A stretch of 64,000 nt of DNA from Kalaharituber pfeilii (taxonomy: Eukaryota; Ascomycota; Pezizomycetes; Pezizales; Pezizaceae), in assembly GCA_015179045.1 (NCBI GenBank), contig WHUZ01000017.1:310001-374000 (forward strand), read 5' to 3'. Below the pieces are notes generated by a model, which saw nothing but the letters and a program-made list of their open reading frames with translations, made no database searches and was not told the DNA's origin. Within the stretch, counting starts at the first letter, position 1. The number at the start of each line of letters is the position of its first letter. Below, piece after piece: positions 1-11,106 of this stretch. Made by a program: the position numbers and the translations under genes.

Positions 1-2209
1 TATGGAGTGAGAGAGCGAAGTGAACGTGGTAGTTGTGCTGGTGGTAGACGATGTGGAGGCACTTGCATCAACCGTCACCCCACCAACCCCAACCCCAACA
101 TACCTCTTCAACATCACCGCACTCCTCGCCGGATGATACCACTCGACCAAGAACGCCGCCAACCTCTCAAGATCCTCCAGCTGCTGATTCATTCCCAGCC
201 TCTTGAACACTTCCCACCAAAATTGCGGTGGGACATACATTCCCGCTTTGAGGCACCCCACCAACGTATTAATCGCCGCCACCAAATCATCTTTCACAAT
301 ATGCGGGGGTGGTAGTGTTTTCGGCGCATGTCCCCTGATCCTCGGCCTGAGCAGCAGCGTCCTCAGAAAAAAGTGCAACGCTGCCGGCCTGACCGGTATC
401 GAGAAGGCTCTCATTTCCGCCAGGACATGTAGGGCACTAGCCCTATCCTTTTTCTTGATAGCCGCCGTAAACATCTCATCGTAATGATACTTATCCAGTT
501 TCTTCGCCTTGCCCTCCTTCCCCTGCATCTCCTGCTCTAGGAATTCCGCATATACCTCCTTTGCCATCTCCTGGGGGACCGTCATTCCTTTCTCCCACAT
601 CTCATGCAAGTAGATATGGTGCTGCTCAATACTCTTCACCCTATTGAGCAGCGCCCACAACACACTTTTTTCCCATCTCTTTCAATTCCAGATAGCTCAT
701 GAGATTAATCACCGTTGAGACCTTTAAGTCCTTTGCCCCCATCAACAGTCCCCACAATTTATCTCCAAAGACATCCTTCGAGATCGTCCCCTCCCTCAAC
801 CTCTTGACCATATGCGCCAGCACATCCTCCTTCGCCTGTCTATTAGTAACCAATGCACAAAGACTCCCTTCTGTGACAGGAATACTCCTTTGCGTAAACG
901 AATCCAACAATGCCTTTATCTCCGCCATTATCCCCGCCATCCCCAGGTACTCAAACAGACAATTCGCGGGCTCCGAATTCTCAGGCCAGTCCCTGTTGGC
1001 AAGACACAGCTTATGCCACTTATATGTTTCCGTCATCGTGACAGTCTTGCCGAGAAACGGAATCAGCGTCGCATACACTTTTGGCTCTTGTAATCTCGTA
1101 TGTATTCCCCGCAAATGATTAAACGTCGCCCTCTTCTTCCCCGCTTCCAACTTCGCAACCTCCTTAGCTATGTTGACAAAGAAGTCCGGCCAGCTCGGGG
1201 GCTTGTGTCCCTGAGCAATTAAATCATCATGAAGCTTCAACACCGACTTGGGGTCGGTCAGAAGCACAGTCTTGATCATCTTCTCGTATGTTCCGGGCCA
1301 CATCAATCCCTTGTTGACACTAAGATATCTCATGTGCGCGTTCACGCGCCTTCGGAATGTCATATCCCGGATGCCCGTGGAGAGGAGTATATCCCAGATC
1401 TTGTCCGCATTTGGTCCAGAGGTGGGCATATCCACTTTGCGTAATATCATCCCGCTGTAAACCGCCTTTACACCCTCATCGCCGTAGACGCGGCGCCGGA
1501 AGAGGAGCAATGTGCGCCAAAGATCGTAGTTGTATTTTAGCTCCGGCATGTCGACGAGACGATCTTCTAACAGCGTATGCGCGCCGTCGACGTCCGACTC
1601 CGTCGAGAATTGGCGAAATTCCGCAAGGCGGTTCGTGACGACCTGTTTCAGTTCGGGTGAGAGCTTGAGGTCGTTTTGCTCTTGCTGCTCGACGAACTTG
1701 TCTTCTGCACCAACCGAGTTTGGGTCGCCTGGCCCTTCAACCTCCCCTCCATCGTCATCTTCATGTCCATTTCCGCACCCATTCCCATTATCCCCGTCGG
1801 AAGCAGCAACGGCATTGGCAAGCTTGATGCTCTTGAACTCATAGCCTGGGCGCTGGGGTTTGTATTTTGCGGCCCGCTCCTGCTTTTTGTAAAGACTCTC
1901 AAGCTGCTGCTTAGCTTTCTTTTCAAGCCAGAGTTCGTGGGCCCAGGCTTCGGGGCCGTCGGACGCGGGAGCGGAGGTGGGTTTGTCCGAGGATGCGGAT
2001 GGTGAATTCACGGATGGCGGGGGGTAGTAGGTACCAGTGCCGGAATCGCTATGTGTGCCACGGCGCTGATGGGGGGAGAGAGACGCGGAAGGCAAGGTGT
2101 GCTCTTTCAGAAGGCAGTGGAGGCAGATGTAAGCTTGGTTGATCGTGGAGGAGCCTGGGGAGAGAAGGTGCCGGCAGGAGGCAATGGCGGTCTGGAGGGG
2201 GCGGCTCAT
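1..2209 (-). CDS. Helical-repeat (PPR-like) protein, probably mitochondrial; partial, one frameshift
   Basis: Reads from ATG at 2209 leftwards and is still open at base 1, so the 3' end is missing; about 736 codons are present. The N-terminus is rich in Ser/Arg/Leu and poor in acidic residues (starts MSRPLQTAIASCRHLL), which suits a mitochondrial presequence. After a low-complexity, partly acidic linker (about residues 60-170) come regularly spaced helical pairs such as YDLWRTLLLFRRRVYG and FFVNIAKEVAKLEAGKK, with the spacing of fungal PPR-like RNA-binding proteins. The frame stops at 641, but the adjacent frame continues without a break from about 660 to base 1 (VLWALLNRVKSIEQHH, then EMWEKGMTVPQEMAKEVY), so one base is surplus near the A6/T6 run at 666-671. 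It is divergent from mL60. The PPR assignment rests on pattern only; it could be another mitochondrial helical-repeat factor. Confidence 0.6.
666..671 (-). other. Apparent -1 frameshift at A6 run (minus strand)
   Basis: On the minus strand the frame reads KEMGKK and then runs into a stop 8 codons later. Removing one base here gives KEMGKSVLWALLNRV and an open frame to the window edge. A splice explanation fails: the only nearby GT...AG pairs are too short or give the wrong phase, and the skipped segment itself looks coding. Confidence 0.65.
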
Positions 2210-2739
2210 GAGAGGGGTATATGGATGGTTGGGGGGTGGGGGAGTGGGGGAGTGGGGGGGTGGGGGGGGGGTAGTAGATTATGGAAAAGACAAGCAACGA
2301 AAAACTATGGCGGGGTGTTTCGTCTCAGTTGGGGGTCGGTCTATCGGCAGCGGCAGCGGCTGCGGCCCCTCGCCCCGCGCCCACCGCCGCACACACGGGC
2401 AGGCCACCCGCACCGCCTGCTCTGCCGCCGCTGGCCCTGCGAAAGCCAATGCCTGCTGCATCCGGGCCGCAGCGTCGCGGGGAGGGGGGGGGGGGGGGGG
2501 GGGTGGGGGGCGCCGGGTGAGCGCTGGGCTCTTTGTGCCCGTCTTCGCAAACTTCTCGTTGCCCTATGCGATAAGCCCGCTCTTGGCGCCCGCCCCTCGC
2601 CCGCAGCCGCACCCGCCCCCTCGACTGCCCCACTGCCACCCAGGCGCCCTCCCTCTCCCTCTCCCGCTCCCGCTCCCTCCCCCTCCCCCTCCTCCTCCCC
2701 CCCGCCCCCGCGTTGACCCGCCCCCCCTCTACCGCCACC
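2210..2739. promoter_or_regulatory. Bidirectional promoter region, G/C-run rich
   Basis: 530 bp between two divergent starts. It holds G-rich tracts at 2228-2274, a G20 run at 2484-2503 and a pyrimidine (CCCTCT/CCCGCT) stretch at 2640-2712 just before the mL60 start. Long frames called across it are low-complexity shadows. Confidence 0.5.
2484..2503 (+). repeat. G20 homopolymer
   Basis: Twenty consecutive G in the spacer between the PPR-like gene and mL60, followed by T and six more G. Its length is probably unreliable. Confidence 0.9.
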
Positions 2740-3349
2740 ATGCTCGGCCTCGGCGCATTCAAACCCAGCGGCCCTCTGCTCGGCGGCCTTCTCTGGTAAC
2801 AGTCTCCGTCCCCCCCGCTCCGTCCCCCTCCCCCTCCCCCTCCCCCTCCCCTCCCCTCCCCCTCCCCCTCCCCCTCCCCCTCCCCCTCCCCCTCCCCCTC
2901 CCCCTCCCCCGCCGTCGCTCTCCAAATCTCACAGCCCCCTCCAACCCCCCCCCCACAGGAAAATCCCATACCGCCTCTCCCGCCACCAAAAATACCGCCA
3001 TCGCCAACGTCTCCGCCACGTCGACAGCGTCGTCGAAACCCTCTCGGCCGCCCTCGCCAAGCAAGGCACAACCATCAAGGAGATCGAGCGCTGGAAAGCC
3101 GAGATGCCCACCGAGGCCGAGATGGAGCCCAAGGACAAGTACACGGTGTTTGCGAGATATGAGAGAAAGTACCGCAAGGGGATCCATAGTGCGTTCCCCC
3201 CCCCCCCCCCCAGGTCCCCAATTCTTCAAACGCTGTTTCGTTGGATATTATGGAGGAGGTAGAGCGGAAGCTAATATCTGGGACGGCTCGTGGCAGAGGT
3301 GCCAAAGTGGACGAGAGTCTCGCAGAGAGTCAACCCTCCTGGTTACTAG
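2740..3349 (+). CDS. MRPL31: Mitochondrial large-subunit ribosomal protein mL60 (MRPL31)
   Basis: Join of 2740-2795, 2959-3188 and 3297-3349; 112 residues. A structural protein of the fungal mitochondrial 54S subunit. The protein starts MLGLGAFKPSGPLLGGLLWK, matching the family's F(K)..P..GGLLWKIP(W/Y)R start, continues with YRLSRHQKYRHRQRLRHVD and V..TL, and ends IHKVPKWTRVSQRVNPPGY. The start has a strong context (CCACC before ATG). Intron 1 (163 bp) is almost wholly pyrimidine, with a CCCCTC-type repeat; intron 2 (108 bp) begins GTGCGT followed by C16. The junction phases (TG|G, A|AG) agree and the total is a whole number of codons. No single frame covers more than the second exon, so the gene is easily missed. 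Family identity is from memory of yeast and Neurospora homologues. Confidence 0.9.
2822..2910 (+). repeat. CCCCTC-type hexanucleotide repeat inside mL60 intron 1
   Basis: About 15 near-perfect CCCCTC/CCCTC units. The minus strand is a row of G4-5 blocks spaced by single or double A-containing gaps, a sequence able to form G-quadruplexes. It fills over half of the intron. Confidence 0.9.
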
Positions 3350-4083
3350 TTCCGTCAATTCAGTCATTCACACATCCTCTATATATCCTGCCTTCCCCTT
3401 ATCAACCTCCTCATCATCATTATTATCCCCCTCCACACCATTGACCACCATTGATCATCATATCATCATGACCTGTACAATACAACCTCCTCAGTACCAA
3501 CGATCCACCAAAACATACTCTCTCCGTCCTAATTCCCATTCAATTGCACCGACTAGACCTCCGGAAAGCACAACCGAGCAAGGAACAAGAAAAAGAAAAA
3601 TTTAAATATACAGCTTTCAGCCAGAGGCCATCTGTGTTTTGAAACATGTTAATAGATTCAGGCGATGTCACTTATAAATATACAACCCTGCACTGGAGCA
3701 ACCTCCGCAAAAGCACCTGACCCGTCTGTTGACTCAATATGAAGATTATAGTGTCACGTGATCGTCCACCTTTACATTTGACGATAGATTGCGAATCTTC
3801 AATTTAGCTCCAACAAAGCTCTGGTAGTCTAACTAATGCTAGCCTAATAATTTGCCTTATTCAAAAACATAGTATCCCTCTCGTCGTATTTTCTTTTGTC
3901 CCACCACTCCAATATCTCATTCCATCCCATCTATAAGCAATGTCGTTCCTATAAACCCACCCATTTTCCACTCCCAACCTACCACAAATTCTAAATACCT
4001 AGCAAATATATCCCACCAGCTACCTAGTTTGGATCCTTTCAGAAGACAAATTTCTTACCTAATCTACCCCCCCCATATTCCAT
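3350..4083. other. Convergent intergenic spacer
   Basis: Lies between the stop of mL60 and the stop of ArgRS, so it carries both 3' untranslated regions. It is moderately AT-rich with pyrimidine-rich patches. I see no gene. Confidence 0.6.
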
Positions 4084-6452
4084 TTACATCCTCTCCACCG
4101 GCGTCAACCCCAACAACCTCATCCCACTTCCCAACACCGTCCTCGCGCTCTCATACAGTGCCAGCCTCGCTGCTGCCTTGCTCTCCTCCTCACCCACCAC
4201 CCTCAACACATCATAACTACTGCTCAATAAATGTGTCATCTTAAACAAGTAAGTCACCATCGTCGTCGGCTCGTGCGTCTTGAACGTATTTTGCAGCACG
4301 TCTGGGAACTGCGCTAGCGCACGAAGCAAGTTGATGGCATGAGTGGAACCAGAGAGGTGCAGAGAGTGGTCTGCAGCCAGTAAGGCCTCAGGAGGAATCT
4401 TGGCTTTGCGGGTGATGCTGCAGAGGCGGGAGTGCGCGTATTGCAGGTATGGACCTGTGTCGCCTTCAAAGGAGGTCATGCGGTTCATATCGAAGGGATA
4501 GTTATTGATCCTATCCAAGTAAGCAGCATTAGCCAACCATATATGCTATATCAGAGTTGAGGGTAACTGCAAAGCCCTACCTTTTTCCCGACATATCTTG
4601 AATCATGACCCCCGTCCTCCCCACAATATCCGCCACCTCCTCCGGATCCTCCACCTGCTTATACTTCTCCTGATTCCCCTTCATCACCTCATGCATTGCG
4701 TCCTTCGTATCCTTCAGAATATCATCCAAGAAGACCACCGTTCCCGCTCTCGTACTCATCCCCAGCACCATTCCAAAGTTAATATGCGCGCATCGTTTTG
4801 CCCAATCGAAACCCATTTTCTCCAGTATCATAAACAGTTGCTGAAGATGCAGGTCCTGCTGGGACGCAACGACGTAAATCATCTTGTCAAACTTGTACTT
4901 CTCCCAACGCTCCATAGCCGCGCCAATATCTCGGGTGAGGTATAGAGTTGTGCCATCCTTCTTCTGGATGATAGCTTTCCCCAACTTCTTATTGAACTTT
5001 GTCAAGTCCACAATCACTGCGCCGTCATCCTTGCTGCTAAGCCCAGCCTGCTCCAGTATCTTCGACGCCTTATCCATACTCTCTTTCGAGACTTGACTCT
5101 CGCCGGAGTAGACATCGTATGTGATATTCAAGCGTTTATATGTCTGCTTATACTTCTCAATCGACAAGTCCCTAAACCTTGCCCACAGCTCCTTGGCATC
5201 TTCATCTCCCCGCTCCAACTTCGCAAAGAACTCTCTTGCTTCATCATCCGTCTTACTCGACTCCTCCTTCCTCTCCTTCTCTGCCGCCTCCTTCTCTGTC
5301 CTAATATCCTGATTCACCTTCACATACACATTGAACAAATGGTGGATGGGATCCTCCTCCAGCTCCTTCTCACTTCCGTACCTCTGGAACCCGACTGCAA
5401 GGACACCAAACTGCTTTCCCCAGTCGCCCAAGTAATTCATTCGGATGACGTCCCATCCAAACGCCTCGTACAGGTTCGCCAGGAACCCACCGATAATGGT
5501 GCTGCGGAGATGGCCGGCATGAAACGGCTTTGCAATATTGGGGCTGGAGAATTCGACGATGACGCGCTTCCCTTTACCAGTGGGGGACGGGCCGTAGTGT
5601 TCCTTCTTGGTCAAAATCTGCGGGATGATGAGTTTGGGGAGTAGCTTTTCGGAGAAGAAGAACTGCATGAAGGCACCGGCGGCAACGGGAGGATTGATGT
5701 AGTCATTTTCTGGAAACTATATAGAACACAGACGTAGGGTGGTCAGTTAGTAAGGAAAACCTATCGCTGTAATCACCCATTGGTCAAGGTAGCCCCAGCC
5801 CTCAAATGCCCTCTACCACTTGAGACAATTCCATAAGCCAAAGAAAACCTACCTTCTCAGCCCACTCCTTCGCCAACTCGTCCGGTTTCTTCCCCTTCAC
5901 TCTCAGCCTCGGCACCGCCAAAATCAAATCTCCTTTATCGAATTGATTCGTCCACTCCAACGCCGGATAGACCAAGCTCTTATCCACGCCCGAGATGGCG
6001 GATAATCTGTCCGCGATATAGCATCTGAAAATATCAACCGGGTTTGTGCCTGGGTTGGACTCCGGGAATGGTGTGATCAGCTCGTTCAGGCCAATTTTCG
6101 AAAGCTTCTCGTTGACTTCGTCGATGGAGACGGCTTCGGGGGCTGTGGGAACTGGGGGTGTATGAGCTACCGCCATGTTTGCTGCTGCTGCTGCTGCTGC
6201 TGCTGCTTCGGTAGTGTTTGGGCCTGGGAGTGTAATCGCTGCTGCTGTGGTAGTGGTCGTGTGAAGTGGGGCAGAAAATCTACAAGGTGGGGTTACCACG
6301 TTTTGACGCCAATGAGAAGCGGTATTGCGGTGAGCAGCAGTAGCCCGGGAAGAGCAAATTGCGGACGACCGATGAACAGGTAAGTGGTGGCTTCGTCGAG
6401 CGGCGCTCGTAAGAACTAATGAGATGCGCCGATGGAGATTGTGGGGGATCAT
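4084..6452 (-). CDS. Arginyl-tRNA synthetase (cytosolic/mitochondrial)
   Basis: Complement of join(4084-4510, 4581-5716, 5853-6452); 720 residues, introns 136 and 70 bp, phases consistent. A class I synthetase that charges tRNA-Arg. The N-terminal additional domain has DRLSAISGV and LAVPRLRVKGK (about 145-190); the HIGH box is HAGH at about 266-269 after SSPNIAKP; the KMSKS-region equivalent is MSTRAGTVVFLDD at about 520; the anticodon-binding domain has GDTGPYLQYAHSRL and ends with the typical LGLTPVERM. Exon 1 begins with about 90 residues rich in Arg, Ser and Thr, then a nine-alanine run (GCT/GCA repeat, 6179-6205) just before a second in-frame ATG at 6176 in good context. Two starts would give mitochondrial and cytosolic forms; that is an inference. 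Confidence 0.95.
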
Positions 6453-6835
6453 GCAGCTGGAATGGCGGGTGGTGGGGGGGTTGATACTTTATGAGTGTGA
6501 GGGGCAGGTTTTTTTTTGGACTTGCGGCGGGTGAAACCTTTTGAGTCACCAAGATACAATTCAAATGCTGGGATCATATAAGATGGAATATATCACCAAA
6601 TACAGCAGGTGAATGAAATATTGCTATAGTTAAAAGCGAAAATAAAAATAATAATATGTAAAAATTAGTCAAGTTGAATTGTGCTCGCTGCTTTACGATA
6701 ATCCTTCCAGACCTTCCGGGCATTTAAGAGACTACATCCAAAGAAAGACAAAATCTCAGTGTGCTTGATGATGGTGAATGGATCTGCAGCAGCCAAGTGA
6801 ACAACAGCCGTGAGAAGCCGTTGCGCTAAGATATA
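6453..6835. other. Spacer between ArgRS and SAT4-family gene
   Basis: 383 bp holding the ArgRS promoter and the 3' end of the next gene on the same strand. The part at 6560-6680 is AT-rich. Nothing else seen. Confidence 0.6.
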
Positions 6836-8186
6836 TTAGGCAGTAGCGTTTTCTTTCTTAGAAACAGCTGCCGCTGGATCAGCCAATTGATAGTAATCTA
6901 TACTCTCCAAGTCATCCTCTCTCCCCTGAAGAGCGAGCCTAATCAGCGGCCCATTCGTCACCACACATGCGCACAGTATTTCAGCGTTCGCCCATAGCCT
7001 GATTCCACAACCCATATACGATATTAGTACTTCTTTTCGGTTTGATCAATTTGCGTAAAAGGATAACTTACGTAGTAACATAATCATCCTGATTCTCCAT
7101 ACTTGTGATTACCCTGATGAACCCACTACCTGTTGCGGCCATGCCTAACGCAAACAGAAAGAATAGCGGCGCCCTGTGAGAATTCATGTGGACCAAAGGA
7201 AGTGATATTCCAAGCATAATGAAGTCAGCTACAGACATCAAATCGTCGGTTAGCAAACTATCAGAAATTGCCAAAAGAATCAAATTAGCATTGTTTTGAC
7301 TCACTGAGGATGTTCGACGCTCCAATCAGGATGAGAGGGACTTTGGAATTGGCACACATGGTACCAGGGTCCGCATGTATTCTGAATTCAGCAGTCGGCC
7401 CTGTTAGCTGAGGATTGAGATCATGCAAAGCCAGGCACTGGACTTGTACTCACTGTGAGAGTTCATCTAGTGGACTACCTACGGATTAAATATATATTAG
7501 CCCACATCATGATACGGCTTGAATGACGCCAGCAAACCCACATTCAACAAACGTTACCACGAGTCCAGAGACAAAAGTAACCAATCCTATCACCTCCACC
7601 GCCCTAATCACCAGTATCATTTTCTTTCCCTTTCCATTACTATTCATCCCATGCCTGATGCACCATCCAGTTAGTTTGCCGCAGTTCCAAGAATTATGTG
7701 AAGTATGGCACACACGCTATTCTCATAAACCATGTCAATACACACCACTTCAACTTCCACAGCGTTAATAGCCAGGCCAGCCCTCCTATAAGGTAAACTC
7801 GCGCAGCATGTTCTGTAATCTCTTGCTTCAACCACCAGTGACGCCGTTTCAGCAATTCACTGTGCCACAGCTTCGAATCTCGTTTGAAAATCTTAAACTC
7901 CCCCGCCTGCTGAATCACTACGGTAGTGGTAGACGCCTGCACAAGCATTAAAATTGCAACGAATACAATAATGTAGTCATCGGTCTGAAGTCCGCGAAGG
8001 CCGAGCTGGCGGATACGAAGAAAGAGTCGAGTTATGATAATGCAGAGCGATATTCCGATCAAAGACTAATTGTCGACTCTGTTAGCTAAAATGAGGACTC
8101 AGCTAGTAATAGGAACATCATTTGAAGCTTACCCATATTCCCGAAATGGTATCCCTTGCATCGTCACCCAGAGTTCCCATAACCAT
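6836..8186 (-). CDS. Rhodopsin/SAT4-family fungal integral membrane protein
   Basis: Complement of join(6836-6998, 7072-7228, 7305-7381, 7454-7478, 7542-7654, 7716-8065, 8133-8186); 312 residues in seven exons, all junction phases agree, introns 61-76 bp with CTAAC/CTAAT branch sites. The architecture fits the fungal rhodopsin-domain (SAT4) family: first helix SLIGISLCIIITRLFLRI followed by the family's R-x-x-x-x-L-x-x-DDY signature (GLQTDDYIIVF), then membrane helices ending KLKWCVLTWFMRIA and VIGLVTFVSGLVVTFVEC, the conserved C-[SR]-P (SPLDEL), the loop DPGTMCANSK, and IGASNILTDFIMLGISLPLV. Exon 4 is only 25 bp. Members are mostly uncharacterised. An extra 5' exon (8270-8333 joined to 8215) would keep the frame and add MNSFPFQLLPLVSC..., but its GTTTCG donor is weak, so I keep the start at 8186. 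Confidence 0.85.
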
Positions 8187-9770
8187 TTTGGCGGTCAATA
8201 CTGGCCAGCCAGCATCTGGAGAAAAAAGAGGGAAAAAAGAGGGAAGGAGCTTAATCAATCAAGCGAAACCAGTCGCGGATGTCAAGTAGATGCAAGAAAC
8301 GAGGGGCAACAGTTGGAAGGGGAATGAGTTCATGAATCAAGGAGTCAACTATGTCCTGGGATTAAGGAAAAAGAATGACAGGGGGGGCTGTAGTACAATG
8401 GCACACTGTCAACGAAAATGGGGGGTGCCTCTGGGGGATAAATAGCCCCTACAACATGCTTACTTTTTATAAAACCCAGGAGGCATCACTTGGTAGGCAG
8501 TGTTCAAGATACATCTTTATGTCTGCACTTGCTCTGAAAAGAGCAAAAGTGCATGTCGGTAAGGGTAGTGGGCCTTCTCAATATCTTACCATCCTATCAT
8601 ACAGTTCGATGTTTCATCTCGTTGCAGGGTGTCGGAACAGTTGTAGCACCCATGCCGCCTGCACACGCACAGTGAGACAGCGCCTGGCTAACCAGGACCT
8701 CGTAACCTGTTACTTTTGCGGATGGGCCGAACCGCCGAAGAGATCAGTTATCATACTGAGCCGTCCCTACTCCTTTTCAAGATATCCATGAGCTTTTCCT
8801 GTGAGGCATCACAAGCCATCATGTGGCCGTGCAGAAGCTTAAGCTGTCTGTCTACACTAAGCCGACAGCTGGTGAGGCTTATGATAAGAGTTTAACTCAG
8901 CGACCATCTCAAAATCAGCATTGTTTCTATTCATGTAAAGAGAGCTAGAGCATTGGAGATATGATACTGTGATACTATGCATAGTACCAGTACCAGCGCC
9001 CACTAATGACAGACAGGCTTGATGCACCCCCTGGACCCTACATTGCATATCATATGATAGGTATATGTTATCGCACCTCGTGCAGGCGCGCCACGCAGCT
9101 GCAGCGCGGGTCTCCGTTGGTGAACCAGCGCGCTAGCGAAAACAGTCACGTCTTCCAACTCCCCGGAGAAAAGACGTGGAAGAGGGACGCGTTGAGGCAA
9201 GGGTCAGCGGCCTAACGAGCAGCGCAGCGCAGCGCCAGGCCTGGGCCTGGGCCTGGTTGGTGCCATTGTGCGTGCGTGTATGAAAGCCCAGGCAGCAAGA
9301 ACTCTAGCAATTGAAGCGCCTACGCTGTATGCCGCTGCTTTGGGCTATTCATACCTTCAAGTGTTTCCTGTCCTGCTCTTTCGCATCTTCATCTTGATAT
9401 CATTGAGATACCCCATTTGTTCCCGCCACTGTGCTACTGGCTACACAAGTCCGACCGGTCTTGCCTCCTTTCCCAACACCCTCCCCCAGTTCTACTTGAC
9501 ACTATCGTCTTCCGGCCTCTTCTCCCCCCCCCCGTCCCATCCCTCCTTGCTTTGATACATTCTTTATCCGACACAGATTATCACTCAGATAAATCCCCCC
9601 CGCATAGTGCCACAATTGAAACCAACAGCTTCATTAGTGCTGCCACTCAACATATATTCTACAAACGGACGCCTCACTTCTCACACTGATACTCTGCTGT
9701 AATCAACGCCTACCCGTACAATCTCACAGACTGCATCCCACCGGTCACAGATCCAAGTAAGCTCATAACC
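8187..9770. other. Divergent intergenic region
   Basis: 1.6 kb between divergent genes. It has a purine tract at 8220-8245 (pyrimidine on the coding strand of the SAT4-family gene), short GCAGC and CTGGGC repeats at 9217-9257, and a long pyrimidine-rich leader at 9360-9770 before the next gene. The short open frames show no recognisable protein features. Confidence 0.5.
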
Positions 9771-11106
9771 ATGCCGCCCGTCCGCACACACAAACGCTCA
9801 AACTCCTTTTCCGGCAATGGAAACAGCGTGAACGGAGCCACCACAAACGCTACCATCCTCCTTAGGCAAGCGAAATCCAAAACTGCATATTCTTTCCACG
9901 ATCTTGATGCACAGGCCAGAATCGAGCAGGAGGAAGAAGATGCAGCAATTGACCGTGCTACAAGGGCATTTGAGTTGGAAGCAGCAAAGACAAGGTTACA
10001 TGATGAGAGAGACCTAAGGGACTTTGCTAGGGCTGTCTTCAGGTTTGTTGTCTGTCATCTGGGAGCTGGAGTAGGGCTAATAATGCATGTGTCTATTCAG
10101 ACGAGAGTACCGAGCATACAAGCTCGACAAATGGCGGAAGGGTACCGGGATGTTCAACAAACGCCCCTCAGAATGGGACCGCAAGCGTCAAATGCCGTGG
10201 GTCACTGAGCGTTCTCGCTCATGGTCTCCTGACGCTGTGGGCATGGAGGAGACAGCTGGCGAATACCCCTCTCAGAGTCAATACTCTGGGTATACCGACA
10301 ATGACGAAGCAATGCAAACCGATGAAGACCAGCACCCTAAAGGTTCCCCATCCCAAAGGCGCAGCACCAATTCCAAGTCATCCTGTTCAGCTTCCTACCG
10401 TTCCCCTTCCACCACCCCACGTAAACGCTCCAGCATGCAATCTCGTTCCACATCCGCAGTGACCGGTGATACAATCTCTATCCCGCACGCCATCCAACGC
10501 AAACTCCTTCAATCCATGAATAAACTCTGTCTTACCTCAGCTTTCAACTTTACCAAACGCTACAAGCTTCCCCTCACCCTCAACATCTTTTCACCCTCCC
10601 CCCACACCACCCGTCTCACCATCCACTCCCTCACAGACGCTATCATTGCCGCGTACAATAACGGCTCTATTCCGCCAGAGTCCTTATGGGAGGACATTGC
10701 GTTTGGGTTCGTGGGTGTGTTTGAAGCGGCGGGGGTTCTAGATGATGCGATACTGTATTTCAAAATGAGGTTGACAGATAGGAGGATGAGGGCGGTGTTG
10801 TTGGCGGGTGTGGATCTGTTGCAAGCGTTAAGGGATGAGGACGGGGTCGCAAAGGGGGAGGAGGTGATGAGGGAGGCGGAGACGCTGATTGATGGGGCGA
10901 AGAAGGCGTGGAAGGGCGGTGAGGAGGATGGAGATTGGGATGAGGATATGGGTGTGACAACGGAGGAGGATGAAGAGGAGACATTAGAAGAAAGTGAGGA
11001 TGAGGAAAGTGGGGCGAATGGTGAGAGGAGTAAGATAATAGCCCAAGAGAGTAATGGGGATGTACGAATGGGTGAGGAAGATGGAGATTCTAGGCATGAG
11101 AGGTAG
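9771..11106 (+). CDS. Unrecognised conserved-looking fungal protein, acidic C-terminus
   Basis: Join of 9771-10042 and 10101-11106; 425 residues. Intron of 58 bp with GTTTGT donor, GGCTAAT branch and TTCAG acceptor, phase consistent (F-R-R-E-Y across the junction). The start ATG has ACC in front. Parts in order: basic Ser/Asn-rich N-terminus; a charged helix with QARIEQEEEDAAIDRATRAFELE (about 48-70); a basic segment REYRAYKLDKWRKGTGMFNKRP; a Ser/Arg/Pro-rich region (about 150-215); a more ordered stretch (about 225-340) with helices such as ESLWEDIAFGFVGVFEAAG and a run ending KMRLTDRRMRAVLLAG; a strongly acidic tail rich in Glu/Asp. No signal peptide or membrane segment. I do not recognise the family. 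The basic/SR-like and acidic blocks would suit a nuclear protein, but that is inference. Confidence 0.8.

Noticed and set aside
617..660. 44-bp intron in the PPR-like gene
   Set aside because: The GT..AG pair gives the wrong phase and would remove coding-like sequence.
2139..3605. Long plus-strand frame of 488 codons, and similar frames on the other strand
   Set aside because: Pro/Arg/Ser- or Gly-rich translation of G/C runs and the CCCCTC array; the real gene here is the spliced mL60 in another frame.
4700..4770. MSTRAG instead of the KMSKS or MSTRKG signature in ArgRS, as a sign of a defective enzyme
   Set aside because: ArgRS enzymes commonly have a degenerate form of this motif, and a TRAG-type sequence is found in bacterial ArgRS as I recall; all other motifs are intact.
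8215..8333. Extra first exon of the SAT4-family gene
   Set aside because: The frame would fit, but the donor GTTTCG is poor and the shorter start already precedes the first helix; left as a possibility in the gene entry.
6836..9770. Secondary-metabolite or effector cluster around the SAT4-family gene
   Set aside because: Neighbours are housekeeping genes (ArgRS, an unrelated unknown protein); no biosynthetic enzymes are present.
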